Source of the DNA: Acidobacteriota bacterium
Lineage (GTDB): Bacteria > Acidobacteriota > Blastocatellia > Pyrinomonadales > Pyrinomonadaceae
DNA: 64,000 nt
Direction: 5' to 3'
Assembly: GCA_003222975.1 (NCBI GenBank)
Contig: QHXN01000027.1
Coordinates: 62,001 to 126,000, forward strand
Shown: positions 34,987 to 43,067 of the stretch, in pieces
How the letters are laid out: every line of letters starts with the position of its first letter
How positions within the stretch are numbered: position 1 is the first letter of the stretch
Program-made: the position numbers and the translations under genes
The notes under the pieces: generated by a model
Seen by the model: only the letters and a program-made list of their open reading frames with translations
Database searches by the model: none
What the model was told of the DNA's origin: nothing

Positions 34987-36414
34987 ATGATTACAGACGA
35001 CACACTCTTCGCGCCCGTCGCCGAACTCGCCGCGCAGATTCGCACGCGGCGCGTCTCGCCCGTCGAGTTGACGGAAGCCTACCTGCAAAGACTTGAGAAG
35101 GTCGGCAAGCGCCTGAACGCCGTCGCGTTCGTGATGCGCGAGACGGCGCTCAGGGAGGCGCGCGAGGCCGAGGCCGAGATCAGGCGCGGTCGCTACCGCG
35201 GCCCCCTGCACGGCATCCCCTACGGCGTCAAAGACCTCATCGCCACCCGCGAAGCGCCGACCACCTGGGGCGCGACGCCGTATAAGGATCAGCACTTCGA
35301 CTACGACGCGACCGTCGTCACGCGACTGCGCGAGGCGGGCGCGGTGCTCTTGGGAAAGCTTGCGATGATCGAACTCGCCGGCGGCATGGGCTACAACCAG
35401 GCCGACGCCAGCCGGACGGGCGCGTGCCGCACTCCCTGGAACACGGGCTTCTGGTCGGGCGGCTCTTCGTCGGGGCCGGGCGCGGCGACGGCCTCGGCGT
35501 GCGTCGCCTTCGCCATCGGCTCGGAGACATCCGGCTCGATCATCACGCCCTCGGCCTACTGCGGCGTGTCGGGCCTGCGTCCGACTTACGGCGCGGTCTC
35601 ACGCCACGGCGCGATGGCCCTCTCGTGGACGCTCGACAAGCTCGGCCCGATGTGCCGCTCCGCGCTCGACTGCGGCCTCGTGCTCTCGACAATCGCGGGC
35701 CGCGACCCGCTCGACCCGACCTCTCGCTCCTCCGACACACTCCCGCGCTACTCGCCGACCGCACAGCTACTCAACCCGCGTCGCGGCGCGCGGCGGCTTC
35801 GCCTCGCCGTGATGAAAGATTCTTACGAGAAGGCGCAAGGTGAGGTGCGCAAGAACTTTCTCGCCTCGCTCGAAGTATTGCGCACCTTCGCCGACGTGGA
35901 AATGGACGTGAAGCTGCCGGACTTCCCCTACGGCCCGGCGGTCGGGACGATTGTCAACGCCGAGGGCGCGAGCGCCTTCCGCGACCTCATCGAGTCGGGG
36001 CGCGTGAAGGAGTTGGCCTCGCCCGAAGGGCGTCGGGGCGGCTTCGCGACCTCGCTCGTCACCGCCGTGGACTACCTGCACGCGATGCGCATGCGCGCGC
36101 CGATGCGCCGCGCCTGGGGCCAGATGTTCAAGAAGTACGACGCGCTCGTCGCGCCCTCGCGCGCGACCGTCTCGTACCCAGTGGACAAGACTTTCGACAA
36201 GGCTTATCCCGGCATCATGGCCTCCTCGCCCATCGGCGCTGCGAACCTCGTCGGCGTGCCCGCCGTCTCCGTCCCGAACGGCCTCGGACAGAACGGACTC
36301 CCCACGGGAATCCAGTTCGTCGGCCCGGCCTGGGGCGAGCGGGTCATACTCGAACTCGCCGTCGCCTACCAGTCCAAGACCGACTGGCACAGGCGGCGAC
36401 CGCCCGAAGTTTAA
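34987..36414 (+). CDS. Amidase-signature-family hydrolase
   Basis: A 475-residue amidase with the Ser-cisSer-Lys triad in place: the Lys in GIPYGVKDLIATRE, the cis-Ser in GGSSSGPGAATAS and the nucleophile Ser in IGSETSGSIITPS. The family includes GatA, but no gatB or gatC lies nearby and the sequence around the signature looks like stand-alone amidases. Substrates in this family range from aryl amides to peptide amides. No signal peptide is visible, so it acts in the cytosol unless it travels with the Tat protein encoded just upstream. GAGA near the ATG is a weak ribosome-binding site. Confidence 0.9.
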   Translation: MITDDTLFAPVAELAAQIRTRRVSPVELTEAYLQRLEKVGKRLNAVAFVMRETALREAREAEAEIRRGRYRGPLHGIPYGVKDLIATREAPTTWGATPYKDQHFDYDATVVTRLREAGAVLLGKLAMIELAGGMGYNQADASRTGACRTPWNTGFWSGGSSSGPGAATASACVAFAIGSETSGSIITPSAYCGVSGLRPTYGAVSRHGAMALSWTLDKLGPMCRSALDCGLVLSTIAGRDPLDPTSRSSDTLPRYSPTAQLLNPRRGARRLRLAVMKDSYEKAQGEVRKNFLASLEVLRTFADVEMDVKLPDFPYGPAVGTIVNAEGASAFRDLIESGRVKELASPEGRRGGFATSLVTAVDYLHAMRMRAPMRRAWGQMFKKYDALVAPSRATVSYPVDKTFDKAYPGIMASSPIGAANLVGVPAVSVPNGLGQNGLPTGIQFVGPAWGERVILELAVAYQSKTDWHRRRPPEV

Positions 36415-36899
36415 GCCGCCGAAAATTTTTAATCGGACAAATCTAAAACTCTAATCCGAATTCATAGACTCGTCGCCCATGATTTCGGACGCGCGGCTGA
36501 AGGCCTCAGTCACCTGTCGCATGGTTGCTGCGCCGCGCCGCCCTCTCGTTCTTCAAAGCCCGCGCTCCAGCGCCGCTTTCTCCCGCCCGCTTTTCCGGCA
36601 TCGCCCTTGCTTATGAAAGATGCGCAGACCGATAAGGAACTCTGATGAGAGTTTCTTCAGCGCTTTCGGCGTGAAGACGGACGCTCGCTCGAAGACCTCG
36701 CGCGGCGGGGATCGCGTTCAGGTCTTGTCCGCAAAAATGGACGGGCGTGCATTTTCTCGCGCGGTCGCGGGGCCGCCGGACGCAAAAATTTTGCGGTCGG
36801 CCCATGAAAAATTTTTCGAGCAACCCGCGCGCGATGTTCGAGCGTCTAGTGACACACGCAGTCAGCAGCTCTAACACATCAGAAGGGGAGTAAACGATC
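36415..36899. other. 485-base gap without a recognised gene
   Basis: No frame here resembles a known protein. The left end is AT-rich (AAAATTTTTAATCGG). The right third holds a hairpin at 36770-36803 and a good Shine-Dalgarno (AAGGGGAG) for the beta-barrel gene. The length suggests a long leader for that gene or a decayed gene. Confidence 0.45.
36770..36803. promoter_or_regulatory. Hairpin in the leader of the beta-barrel gene
   Basis: The palindrome CGCAAAAATTTTGCG (36781-36795) is extended by GGGCC at 36770-36774 and GGCCC at 36799-36803, making a long imperfect stem about 100 bases before ATG 36900. It could be a terminator, an operator or a leader structure; the sequence does not decide. 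Confidence 0.3.
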
Positions 36900-37493
36900 A
36901 TGCGTAAGCTATTCTTCGCGGCGCTCGTCATCGCCTGCGCCGCGCCGCTTGCGTCCGCGCAGACGGCGGGCGGCGACTACAACAAGTACGACATCTACGC
37001 CGGCTTCTCGCACAACCGTGTGGACGTGGGCTTCAACGACCCTAACCAGAACTTCCTCCAGAACCGCGAGGGCTTCAACGGCTTCGAGGCCGCGGCGACC
37101 GGCAACCTCAGCCGCTACTTCGGCGTCAAGGGCGACTACGCTTTCCACCGCAAGACCTTCGACGACACCTTCGGCACGACCGCGGTCAGCGTGAGGAACG
37201 ACCTCCACACGCTCGTCGGCGGCGTCGAGGTCAAGGACAACGCCACGGAGACGAAGGTCAAGCCGTTCGCGCACGCCCTCGCCGGCTTTACGCACGCTAC
37301 CTCCAACGTGACGGGGATTACCGGCCTCGGCAGCGGCGAGACCGGCTTCTCCGCCGTCATCGGCGGCGGCCTCGACTTCCGCGTCAGCCCGCGCTTTGAT
37401 GTACGCGCCATTCAGTTCGACTACAACCCGACCCGGCTGGGCGGCACGACTCAAAACAACTTCCGCTTCGGCGTCGGCGTCGTCTTCAGATAA
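36900..37493 (+). CDS. Outer-membrane beta-barrel protein
   Basis: A 197-residue protein with a signal peptide (LFFAALVIACAAPLASA) and a small eight-strand OmpA/OmpX-type barrel. Alternating strands run from YDIYAGFSHNRVDVGF to FRFGVGVVFR, and the terminal aromatic-positive FR suits BAM recognition. Blocks such as FNGFEAAATGNLSRYFGVKGDY and VKPFAHALAGFTHA match the outer-membrane beta-barrel domain common in Acidobacteria. AAGGGGAG about 10 bases before ATG 36900 supports the start. A perfect terminator hairpin follows 26 bases after the stop. Role is probably structural or adhesive; unknown. Confidence 0.88.
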   Translation: MRKLFFAALVIACAAPLASAQTAGGDYNKYDIYAGFSHNRVDVGFNDPNQNFLQNREGFNGFEAAATGNLSRYFGVKGDYAFHRKTFDDTFGTTAVSVRNDLHTLVGGVEVKDNATETKVKPFAHALAGFTHATSNVTGITGLGSGETGFSAVIGGGLDFRVSPRFDVRAIQFDYNPTRLGGTTQNNFRFGVGVVFR

Positions 37494-37519
37494 AAGGTCG
37501 CCCCGGCGGCGGACAAAAC

Positions 37520-37556
37520 GAAGACATCCCTTGCTCGCCGAGCAAGGGATGTCTTC
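37520..37556 (+). terminator. Perfect 17-bp terminator hairpin
   Basis: GAAGACATCCCTTGCTC at 37520-37536 and its exact complement at 37540-37556 enclose a 3-base loop 26 bases after the beta-barrel stop. The following ATTC has few T residues, but the stem is strong. Confidence 0.75.
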
Positions 37557-37574
37557 ATTCGCGCGGTCATCAAA

Positions 37575-37771
37575 GCCCCTTCGGGGCGACTGAATACAGC
37601 CCAGCACTTCAGTGCTGGGTGCGAGGCGATAAAAGAGCTGAGTCCCTTAGGGACGGCTGAACAGGATGGTTTTCATTATCCTTTCAGGCGTCCCTAAGGG
37701 ACTCCGTTTCTTTCCCCGTATTGCCCCCCGATGCTGAAGCGTTGGGCTACTCTCAAACGTCCCTACGGGAC
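37575..37771. repeat. Cluster of short REP-like palindromes
   Basis: Five small palindromes stand within 200 bases: GCCCCTTCGGGGC (37575), CCCAGCACTTCAGTGCTGGG (37600), GTCCCTTAGGGAC (37642), GTCCCTAAGGGAC (37690) and GTCCCTACGGGAC (37759). The last three are variants of one unit. The cluster separates the beta-barrel and CheA-like genes and supplies the latter's stop codon (37763-37765). Such units resemble REP sequences served by Y1 transposases, none of which is in the window. Confidence 0.78.
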
Positions 37772-39802
37772 TTCGTTACCTTCACCCGACAGCAGTTCAA
37801 GCAGGCGCGGCAGGTCGAGCACGACCGCGACCGTGCCGTCGCTCAACTCGGTCGCGCCGCCGACGCCGGGCCAGCGCGTCGCGTGGCGACCGAGGCCGCG
37901 CACGAGCACTTGGCCCTCCGCACCCAGGCCGTCCACGACGATGGCGAGATGCCCGGCCTCATCCTCCCTCCCTTCAACACGGCGACCGCCCGCGCGCGCG
38001 ACGAAGAACGCGAGGCGCGTCCGGTCGCCCGCGCCGTCTTCGCCCGCGCGCCCTCCCAACAACTCGCCGAGGCGGACGAGCGGCAGGTCGCGCCCGCGCC
38101 AGCGCAAGCTCCGTCGCGCGCCGTCGCGCGTGATGTCCGCTTCTTCGGCGTAGCCTGTCTCGACGACGCGCGCGGCGTCAACGCAGTAGTCGTGGCCCGA
38201 CGCGCGCACGACGAGCGAGGCCAGCAGCGCGAGCGTCGTCGGCAGGCGCAGCTCGAAGGAGGTTCCGCGCCCGCGCTCCGTCCGCACACGGACTTCGCCG
38301 CCCGCCTTCTCGACCGCCCGCTCGACCACTTCGAGGCCGACGCCGCGGCCCGAGACGAGCGACGCGCGCGCCGCCGTCGAGAAGCCGGGGCGGAAGATGA
38401 GGCGCAGCGCCTGCTCGTCGGTCAGGCGCGCGCCCGGCGCGACGAGTCCGCCCGCGGCGGCGGCCCGCGCGACCAGCTCCGCGTCCACGCCGCGCCCGTC
38501 GTCCGAGACGAGCAGCATGACGCGGCTCCCCTCGGCTGAGGCCTCGATGCGGACGCGCCCGCGTTCGGGTTTGCCCGCCGCGCGACGCTCCTCCGCGGTC
38601 TCGATGCCGTGATCCACGGCGTTGCGCAGGAGGTGCAAGAGCGGCTCGGCGACGCGATCCGCGAGCGACTTGTCGAGCCGCACGTCGCCGCCCGCGCACT
38701 CGAACTCGACCGACTTCCCCGACGCGCGCGCCACCGCCCGGCCCGCGCGCGCCACGCGCTCAAGCGTCGCGCGCAGGGGAACCATGCGCAGGCCCGTCAG
38801 ACGCTCCTCCAGTTCGACGAAGCGGCGGCGGATGTCCGCCGCCTCCGTCTCCGACTCTTCGCGCCCCGCCTCGCCCGCGGGCGTTTGGCCGAGGGCGCGC
38901 GACGCTTCGACGAACAGACGGTGCGCCGACCAGATGATGTCGTCGAGTTCTTCGAGCGACACGCGCACGAGCGTCGTCAGCGAAGACGCAGACGGCTCAG
39001 GCCCCGCCCCTTCAGCGCCCTCGCCCTCACCCGCGACGGCATCAACTGGCGTCGGCGTCTCTTCGCGGTCATCATCTAACAGCGCCGCGCCGAACGCCGC
39101 GGCGAGCGCGGCCAACTCTTCGCGCGGGCGCTCGCTCGCGCACACGATGCGGAAGCCGACGCGTTCGGTCGCGCCCGCGTTGACGAACGGCTGGGTGGAG
39201 ACGACCTCGCCGCACTCGCCGAGCGCGTCGCTCAGGCGGCGGAACTGTTCGTCGAAGGTGGCGAGGTCGAAGTCCGCGCTGACGACGTAAGCCGCCGCGC
39301 CCTCGCGCGCGGCCTCGCGCAGCCGCTGGCGCTCGTGCTCGCCGAGCGAGCGCGCGACCTCGCGCGGCAGCGTCTCGAACGCGCCGTCGTCGAGGCCGCC
39401 CGCCGCCGGGTTCGAGTCCGCCGCGGCGAGGCCCCGCAGCCGCCCGACGAGTTCCTGCGGCACGACGGCGGGCGCGCCCTTCGCGGCGGCGCTCAGGCTC
39501 GCGGCGATTGCACCGACGGCGTCCTCCGCGGCTTCGAGCGCCGCGTCGTCGAGGGACGCGCGCCCCCGGCGCAGGGCGTCGAGCAGCGTCTCGAACTCGT
39601 GCGCGAGCCTGCTCGTAGCCTCAAGCCCGGCGGCTGAGGCCGTGCCCTTGATGGTGTGAACCTGCCGGAAGATTCGACCGACCAGTTCGCGCCGCGCGCG
39701 CCCCTCGCCCCGACGCGCGCGCAGGGAAGCGACATCGCCGTGGAGTCCCTCGATGATCTCCTCGGCTTCGGCCATGAACTCGTTGAGCAGTTGGTCGTCC
39801 AT
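37763..39802 (-). CDS. CheA-like chemotaxis histidine kinase
   Basis: A 679-residue CheA-type kinase. An Hpt domain (P1, phospho-His49 in IFRQVHTIKGTASAAGL) is followed by a P2-like segment (VVSADFDLATFDEQFRRL), a P3 dimerisation helix, the HATPase domain with N box LLHLLRNAVDHGIE, G1 DDGRGVD and G2 GRGVGLEVV, and a C-terminal CheW-like domain. It should transfer phosphate to a CheY-like regulator under receptor control. No cheW, cheY, cheB or receptor gene lies nearby, so it belongs to a system encoded elsewhere, possibly type IV pilus or gene regulation. The TAG stop lies in a REP-like palindrome, and its ribosome-binding region is occupied by a GTTCAAA-type repeat. Confidence 0.92.
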   Translation of the reverse strand: MDDQLLNEFMAEAEEIIEGLHGDVASLRARRGEGRARRELVGRIFRQVHTIKGTASAAGLEATSRLAHEFETLLDALRRGRASLDDAALEAAEDAVGAIAASLSAAAKGAPAVVPQELVGRLRGLAAADSNPAAGGLDDGAFETLPREVARSLGEHERQRLREAAREGAAAYVVSADFDLATFDEQFRRLSDALGECGEVVSTQPFVNAGATERVGFRIVCASERPREELAALAAAFGAALLDDDREETPTPVDAVAGEGEGAEGAGPEPSASSLTTLVRVSLEELDDIIWSAHRLFVEASRALGQTPAGEAGREESETEAADIRRRFVELEERLTGLRMVPLRATLERVARAGRAVARASGKSVEFECAGGDVRLDKSLADRVAEPLLHLLRNAVDHGIETAEERRAAGKPERGRVRIEASAEGSRVMLLVSDDGRGVDAELVARAAAAGGLVAPGARLTDEQALRLIFRPGFSTAARASLVSGRGVGLEVVERAVEKAGGEVRVRTERGRGTSFELRLPTTLALLASLVVRASGHDYCVDAARVVETGYAEEADITRDGARRSLRWRGRDLPLVRLGELLGGRAGEDGAGDRTRLAFFVARAGGRRVEGREDEAGHLAIVVDGLGAEGQVLVRGLGRHATRWPGVGGATELSDGTVAVVLDLPRLLELLSGEGNEVP

Positions 39803-39805
39803 ACC

Positions 39806-39930
39806 CCAAGTTCAAAGTTTAAAGTTCAAAGTTCAAAGTTCAAAGCTTTTTTGGCAAAAAGTTAGCGCCAGCCGGTGAGCAGTCTCGCCCGCTGGCGCTT
39901 CAACTTTGAACTTTTGAACCTTGAACTTGG
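39806..39930. repeat. GTTCAAA-type inverted repeat with inner stem
   Basis: Left side (39806-39846) is a run of 7-base units GTTCAAA/GTTTAAA; the right side (39900-39930) is CTTTGAACTT with related units. A second, GC-rich 9-bp stem lies inside (39874-39882 with 39891-39899). It sits between nusB and the CheA-like gene, hard against the latter's ATG. Confidence 0.82.
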
Positions 39931-39935
39931 GACTT

Positions 39936-40451
39936 CTATTTCGCCGAGGCCGTCTTTTCGCCGTCGGCCTGCTGGCCGTCGCCCTCGCCGCCCGGCTCCT
40001 CGTCGGGGTGTTTGACGACGTTCTCCTGCGGGCTTTCCTTGTCGAGGTCGCGCTTGATGGCGTCGAGGATGCCGTTGATGAACTGCGTGGCCTCGTAGGT
40101 CGAAAACCGCCGGGCGATCTCCAGCGCCTCGTTGATGGCGACGGTGCGCGGCGTCGGCTCGTGCAGGAACTCGTAAACGGCCATGCGCAGGATGTTGCGG
40201 TCAACGACGGCCATGCGCGAGATGCGCCAGTGCTCGGCGCGCGAGCGGATGCGGTCGTCGAGCGCCGCGAGGTGCGCGAGCGCGCCCGTGACGAGGCGGG
40301 TCGCGAACTCGCGCGCGCCCTCGTCCAGCTCCGGCTCGCCCAGCTCCTCCCAGTACACGCGCACGAGATCGTCCGGGCGCGCCGCACCGCCGATGTCAGC
40401 CGCAAAGAGCATCTGCAAGGCGCACTCACGCGCCTTACGCCTTGAACCCAT
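39936..40451 (-). CDS. nusB: Transcription antitermination factor NusB
   Basis: A 171-residue all-helical RNA-binding protein that works with NusE/S10 at boxA sites in rRNA antitermination. Recognisable blocks are SRRKARECALQMLFA at the N-terminus, the second helix region ATRLVTGALAHLAALDDRI, ISRMAVVDRNILRMAVYEF and AINEALEIARRFSTYEATQFINGILD. The C-terminal 30 residues are an acidic low-complexity tail beyond the usual end. ATG 40451 is chosen; the frame open upstream re-reads a repeat element. It lies directly downstream of ribH, the classic ribH-nusB order. Confidence 0.93.
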   Translation of the reverse strand: MGSRRKARECALQMLFAADIGGAARPDDLVRVYWEELGEPELDEGAREFATRLVTGALAHLAALDDRIRSRAEHWRISRMAVVDRNILRMAVYEFLHEPTPRTVAINEALEIARRFSTYEATQFINGILDAIKRDLDKESPQENVVKHPDEEPGGEGDGQQADGEKTASAK

Positions 40452-40464
40452 ATGATGAAATGCG

Positions 40465-40540
40465 CGTGAACCGTGAACCGTAAACCGTGACAAGAAGAAA
40501 GCGGTTTCGTCTCGTCACGGTTTACGGTTCACGGTTCACG
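40465..40540. repeat. GTGAACC-type inverted repeat, 27-bp perfect stem
   Basis: Arms 40465-40491 and 40514-40540 are exact complements with a 22-base loop. The right arm holds the ribH stop codon, and the left arm ends 14 bases from the nusB start. A terminator here would separate the two genes, so read-through is presumably common or the element is not a terminator. Confidence 0.92.
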
Positions 40541-40992
40541 TCTTTATAAAGATTGACCATTTCGACGGCCGACATGGCGGCCTCGAACCCCTTGTTACCC
40601 GCCTTGACTCCCGCGCGGTCAATGGCCTGCTCCAGTGTGTCCGTCGTGACGACGCCGTAGAGCACGGGCACGCCGGTCGAGACGGCGGCCTGCGCGATAC
40701 CCTTCGTGACCTCGGCGGCGATGTACTCGAAGTGCGGCGTCTGGCCGCGGATGATCGTGCCGAGGCAGACGACGGCGTCGAAGCGGCCAGAAGCGGCGAG
40801 GCGGTGCGCGAGGAGCGGAATCTCGAACGAGCCGGGCACGCGGAAGTGCTCGACCGCTGACTCGTCCGCGCCGAGCCGTTCGAGCGCATCGAGCGCGCCC
40901 TCGACCAGGCGCGCCGTCAGGAAGTCGTTCCAACGGCTCGACACGAGCGCGAAGCGAAAGCCCCCGGCGTTCAAGCGTCCCTGGTGCGTCAC
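40522..40992 (-). CDS. ribH: 6,7-dimethyl-8-ribityllumazine synthase
   Basis: A 156-residue riboflavin-pathway enzyme that condenses ribulose-derived dihydroxybutanone phosphate with the ribityl-amino-uracil to give lumazine, as a 60-mer or pentamer. Signatures are RFALVSSRWNDF, the VPGSFEIPL loop and LGTIIRGQTPHFEYI with the catalytic His, then GVPVLYGVVTTDTLEQAIDRAG and NKGFEAAMSAVEM. GTG 40992 (THQGRLNAGGF) best fits the family start; the longer frame adds an unrelated hydrophobic stretch. The TAA stop at 40522-40524 and the last residues (VNREP) come from the GTGAACC-type repeat. nusB follows on the same strand. Confidence 0.93.
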   Translation of the reverse strand: MTHQGRLNAGGFRFALVSSRWNDFLTARLVEGALDALERLGADESAVEHFRVPGSFEIPLLAHRLAASGRFDAVVCLGTIIRGQTPHFEYIAAEVTKGIAQAAVSTGVPVLYGVVTTDTLEQAIDRAGVKAGNKGFEAAMSAVEMVNLYKDVNREP

Positions 40993-41065
40993 AGGCTGCA
41001 AAGTCTTCCTCGACTTCTCCGATTCGTGCGGAAGTAAAAGCTGAAGGCAGTATAGAACAAAAGCA

Positions 41066-41187
41066 GTGACGAGTGACAAGTGACGAGTGACGAGATTAAG
41101 TTTGGAGTCTTCCGAAGTTTGAAGTCGAGCGCCGAAAATTTCAGGCTAACCCAAGCTCGCCTTAGCTCGCCACTCGTCACCTGTCAC
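41066..41187. repeat. GTGACGA-type inverted repeat with long loop
   Basis: Left arm 41066-41094 is four units of GTGACGA/GTGACAA; the right arm 41166-41187 is CTCGTCAC-like. About 70 bases of other sequence lie between. The right arm supplies the enoyl-CoA hydratase stop codon (41184-41186). Confidence 0.82.
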
Positions 41188-41963
41188 CGTCCTCTGAAAG
41201 AGGGCTTGCGTTTTTCGAGGAAGGCGCGCGTGCCTTCGCGCACGTCCTCGGTGGCGAAGAGACTGCTGAAGAGTTCGGCTTCCAGCTCAAGGGCTTCGTC
41301 GAACGAAAGGCGCGCGCCGCGCGTGACGGCTTCGAGGCAGGCGCGGACGGCGAGCGGCGCGGAAGTGTCGGCGACCGAGCGCGCGAGCGATTCGGCTTCC
41401 GCGGGCAGTCGTTCGGGCGGGACGACGCGGTTGACGAGGCCGAGGCGCAACGCTTCTTCGCCCGTGATCTCCTCGCCCGCGAGCATCGCTGCGAGCGCGC
41501 GGCCCCGCCCGACGGCGCGCGCGAGGCGACGTGTGCCGCCGTAGGCGGGGATGACTCCGAGTTTTGTTTCGGGGAGACTGAAGCGCGCACCCATCGCCGC
41601 GACGCGCAGATGGCACGCGAGCGCCAGCTCGCAGCCGCCGCCCGCCGCCGCCCCACGCACAGCCGCGATGACCGGCACGCCGCACAGTTCAATCGCGTCG
41701 CAGACCTCTTGCCCTTGCTCGGCCTTGCGCCGCGCGCCCGCCTCGTCCAACTCCCCAAGCTCGGCGATGTCCGTGCCCGCGCAGAAGTCCGGCCCCGCGC
41801 CGCTCAAAATCACGGCGCGCAGGTCTCGCCGCACGGCGACCGCGGCGAAGATTTCCGACAGGCGTTCGAGCATCGCGCCTGTCAGAGCGTTCCGCCTCTC
41901 CGGTCGTTCGAGCCGGACGTAGGCGACCGCGTCGCGCTCCTCGTAAGAAAGTTCCAAGTTCAA
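41184..41963 (-). CDS. Enoyl-CoA hydratase/isomerase
   Basis: A 259-residue crotonase-fold enzyme that hydrates trans-2-enoyl-CoA in beta-oxidation or related pathways. The CoA-binding and oxyanion segments FCAGTDIAEL and VRGAAAGGGCELALAC are present, and both catalytic acids are conserved: the Glu of GGGCEL and the Glu of FSLPETKLGVIPAYGGT. The next gene upstream is a 3-hydroxyacyl-CoA dehydrogenase, which acts on the product. The best available start is TTG 41961-41963, but it and the first six residues (MNLELS) are part of a GTTCAAA-type repeat, and the stop is in another repeat, so both ends of this gene have been touched by repeat elements. Confidence 0.92.
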   Translation of the reverse strand: MNLELSYEERDAVAYVRLERPERRNALTGAMLERLSEIFAAVAVRRDLRAVILSGAGPDFCAGTDIAELGELDEAGARRKAEQGQEVCDAIELCGVPVIAAVRGAAAGGGCELALACHLRVAAMGARFSLPETKLGVIPAYGGTRRLARAVGRGRALAAMLAGEEITGEEALRLGLVNRVVPPERLPAEAESLARSVADTSAPLAVRACLEAVTRGARLSFDEALELEAELFSSLFATEDVREGTRAFLEKRKPSFRGR

Positions 41964-42062
41964 AGTTTAAAGCTCAAAGTTGAAGGCGAGACGTGCGCTC
42001 AAGGCTCAAAGCACGAAGACGGCGCGCGCCGCGCGAACTTTGAACCTGGAACTTGGAACTTG
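41949..42062. repeat. GTTCAAA-type inverted repeat
   Basis: Left arm from 41949 (GTTCCAA, GTTCAAA, GTTTAAA units) and right arm 42036-42061 (TTTGAAC, CTGGAAC, TTGGAAC) enclose a mixed loop of about 65 bases. It covers the start codon of the enoyl-CoA hydratase and ends 4 bases before the dehydrogenase stop. Confidence 0.82.
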
Positions 42063-42065
42063 CCT

Positions 42066-42956
42066 TCAGACCAGATTCATCGGCGCGGGCTTCTTCGGGT
42101 CGGCGTAGTCGTAGAAGCCGCGGCCCGTCTTGCGACCGTAGAGGCCGGCCTTGACCATGCGCTTCAGAAGCGGCGGCGGGGCGAAGCGGCGCTCGCGGAA
42201 CTCCTCGAACATGATCTCGGCGATGTAGTAGGTGGTGTCGAGGCCGACGAAGTCGAGGAGCGTGAGCGGCCCCATCGGGTGGCCGCACCCCAGCTTCATG
42301 CCGTTGTCTATGTCAACGATACTGCCCACGCCCTCTTCGAGCGCGCGGATGGCGTCGAGAAGATATGGCACGAGCAGGCGGTTGACGATGAAGCCGGAGC
42401 GGTCGCCGGCGCGCACGGGGACTTTGCCGAGACGCCTGCCGAACTCGACCGCCGACTCGTAAACCTGCTCGTCCGTCAGGATCGTGCGGACGACCTCGAC
42501 GAGCTTCATCACGGGGACGGGGTTGAAGAAATGCAGGCCGACGAAGCGCGTCTGCCGTTCGGGCTTCGTGGCCGTCATCATCTCCGTGATCGAGAGCGAG
42601 GAGGTGTTCGAGGCGAAGATGCATGCGGGCTTGCAGACGGCGTCGAGCTGGTTGTAGGTGTCGCGTTTGGCTTCGAGGTTCTCGACGATGGCCTCGATAC
42701 AGATGTCGCGGTCAGCCAAGTCTTCGAGCGCGGTCGTGCCGCGGATGCGCCCGCGAATCTCCGACTGCTGCTCCGCGGTGATCGCGCCCTTCTCCGCGAA
42801 CTTCGCCAAAGACTTCTCTATCCCCGCGAAGCCGCGCTCGCACAACTCGTCCGTCACCTCGCGGACGACCACGTCACAACCCGCGGCGGCGGCGGCCTGC
42901 GCTATCCCCGAACCCATCAGGCCGCAGCCGAGCACGCCGACTTTGTTAATCTCCAT
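42066..42956 (-). CDS. 3-hydroxybutyryl-CoA dehydrogenase
   Basis: A 296-residue NAD-dependent 3-hydroxyacyl-CoA dehydrogenase. The Rossmann motif GVLGCGLMGSGIAQ starts at residue 7, followed by CIEAIVENLEAK, FASNTSSLSITEM, and the catalytic LHFFNPVPVMKLVEV (His) with Asn further on in SGFIVNRLLVPYL. The C-terminal half has GHPMGPLTLLDFVGLDT. It interconverts 3-hydroxybutyryl-CoA and acetoacetyl-CoA, and with the enoyl-CoA hydratase gene 100 bases downstream forms two consecutive beta-oxidation (or butyrate-type) steps. AGGAGA about 10 bases before the ATG supports the start at 42956. Confidence 0.93.
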   Translation of the reverse strand: MEINKVGVLGCGLMGSGIAQAAAAAGCDVVVREVTDELCERGFAGIEKSLAKFAEKGAITAEQQSEIRGRIRGTTALEDLADRDICIEAIVENLEAKRDTYNQLDAVCKPACIFASNTSSLSITEMMTATKPERQTRFVGLHFFNPVPVMKLVEVVRTILTDEQVYESAVEFGRRLGKVPVRAGDRSGFIVNRLLVPYLLDAIRALEEGVGSIVDIDNGMKLGCGHPMGPLTLLDFVGLDTTYYIAEIMFEEFRERRFAPPPLLKRMVKAGLYGRKTGRGFYDYADPKKPAPMNLV

Positions 42957-42976
42957 TCCAAATGTTCTCCTGTTCA

Positions 42977-43067
42977 GATGAATGATGAGCGATGAATGAT
43001 GAGCGATGAATGATGGATGGAAGGCGTCTTGCCCGGCATTCAGCGTTCATCACTCATCATTCATCAC
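42977..43067. repeat. TGAATGA-type inverted repeat
   Basis: Left arm 42977-43020 has six units like TGAATGA/TGAGCGA; the right arm 43046-43067 is their complement in shorter form (TCATCAC, TCATCAT). The right arm supplies the rhomboid gene stop codon (43064-43066). Confidence 0.85.

Noticed and set aside
36620-36874. 84-residue frame in the 36.4-36.9 kb gap
   Set aside because: No recognisable motif, no Shine-Dalgarno, and it runs over hairpin sequence; treated as non-coding.
40465-40540. The ribH-nusB hairpin as a simple intrinsic terminator
   Set aside because: No T-tract on either strand, and ribH-nusB are normally co-transcribed; called a repeat instead.
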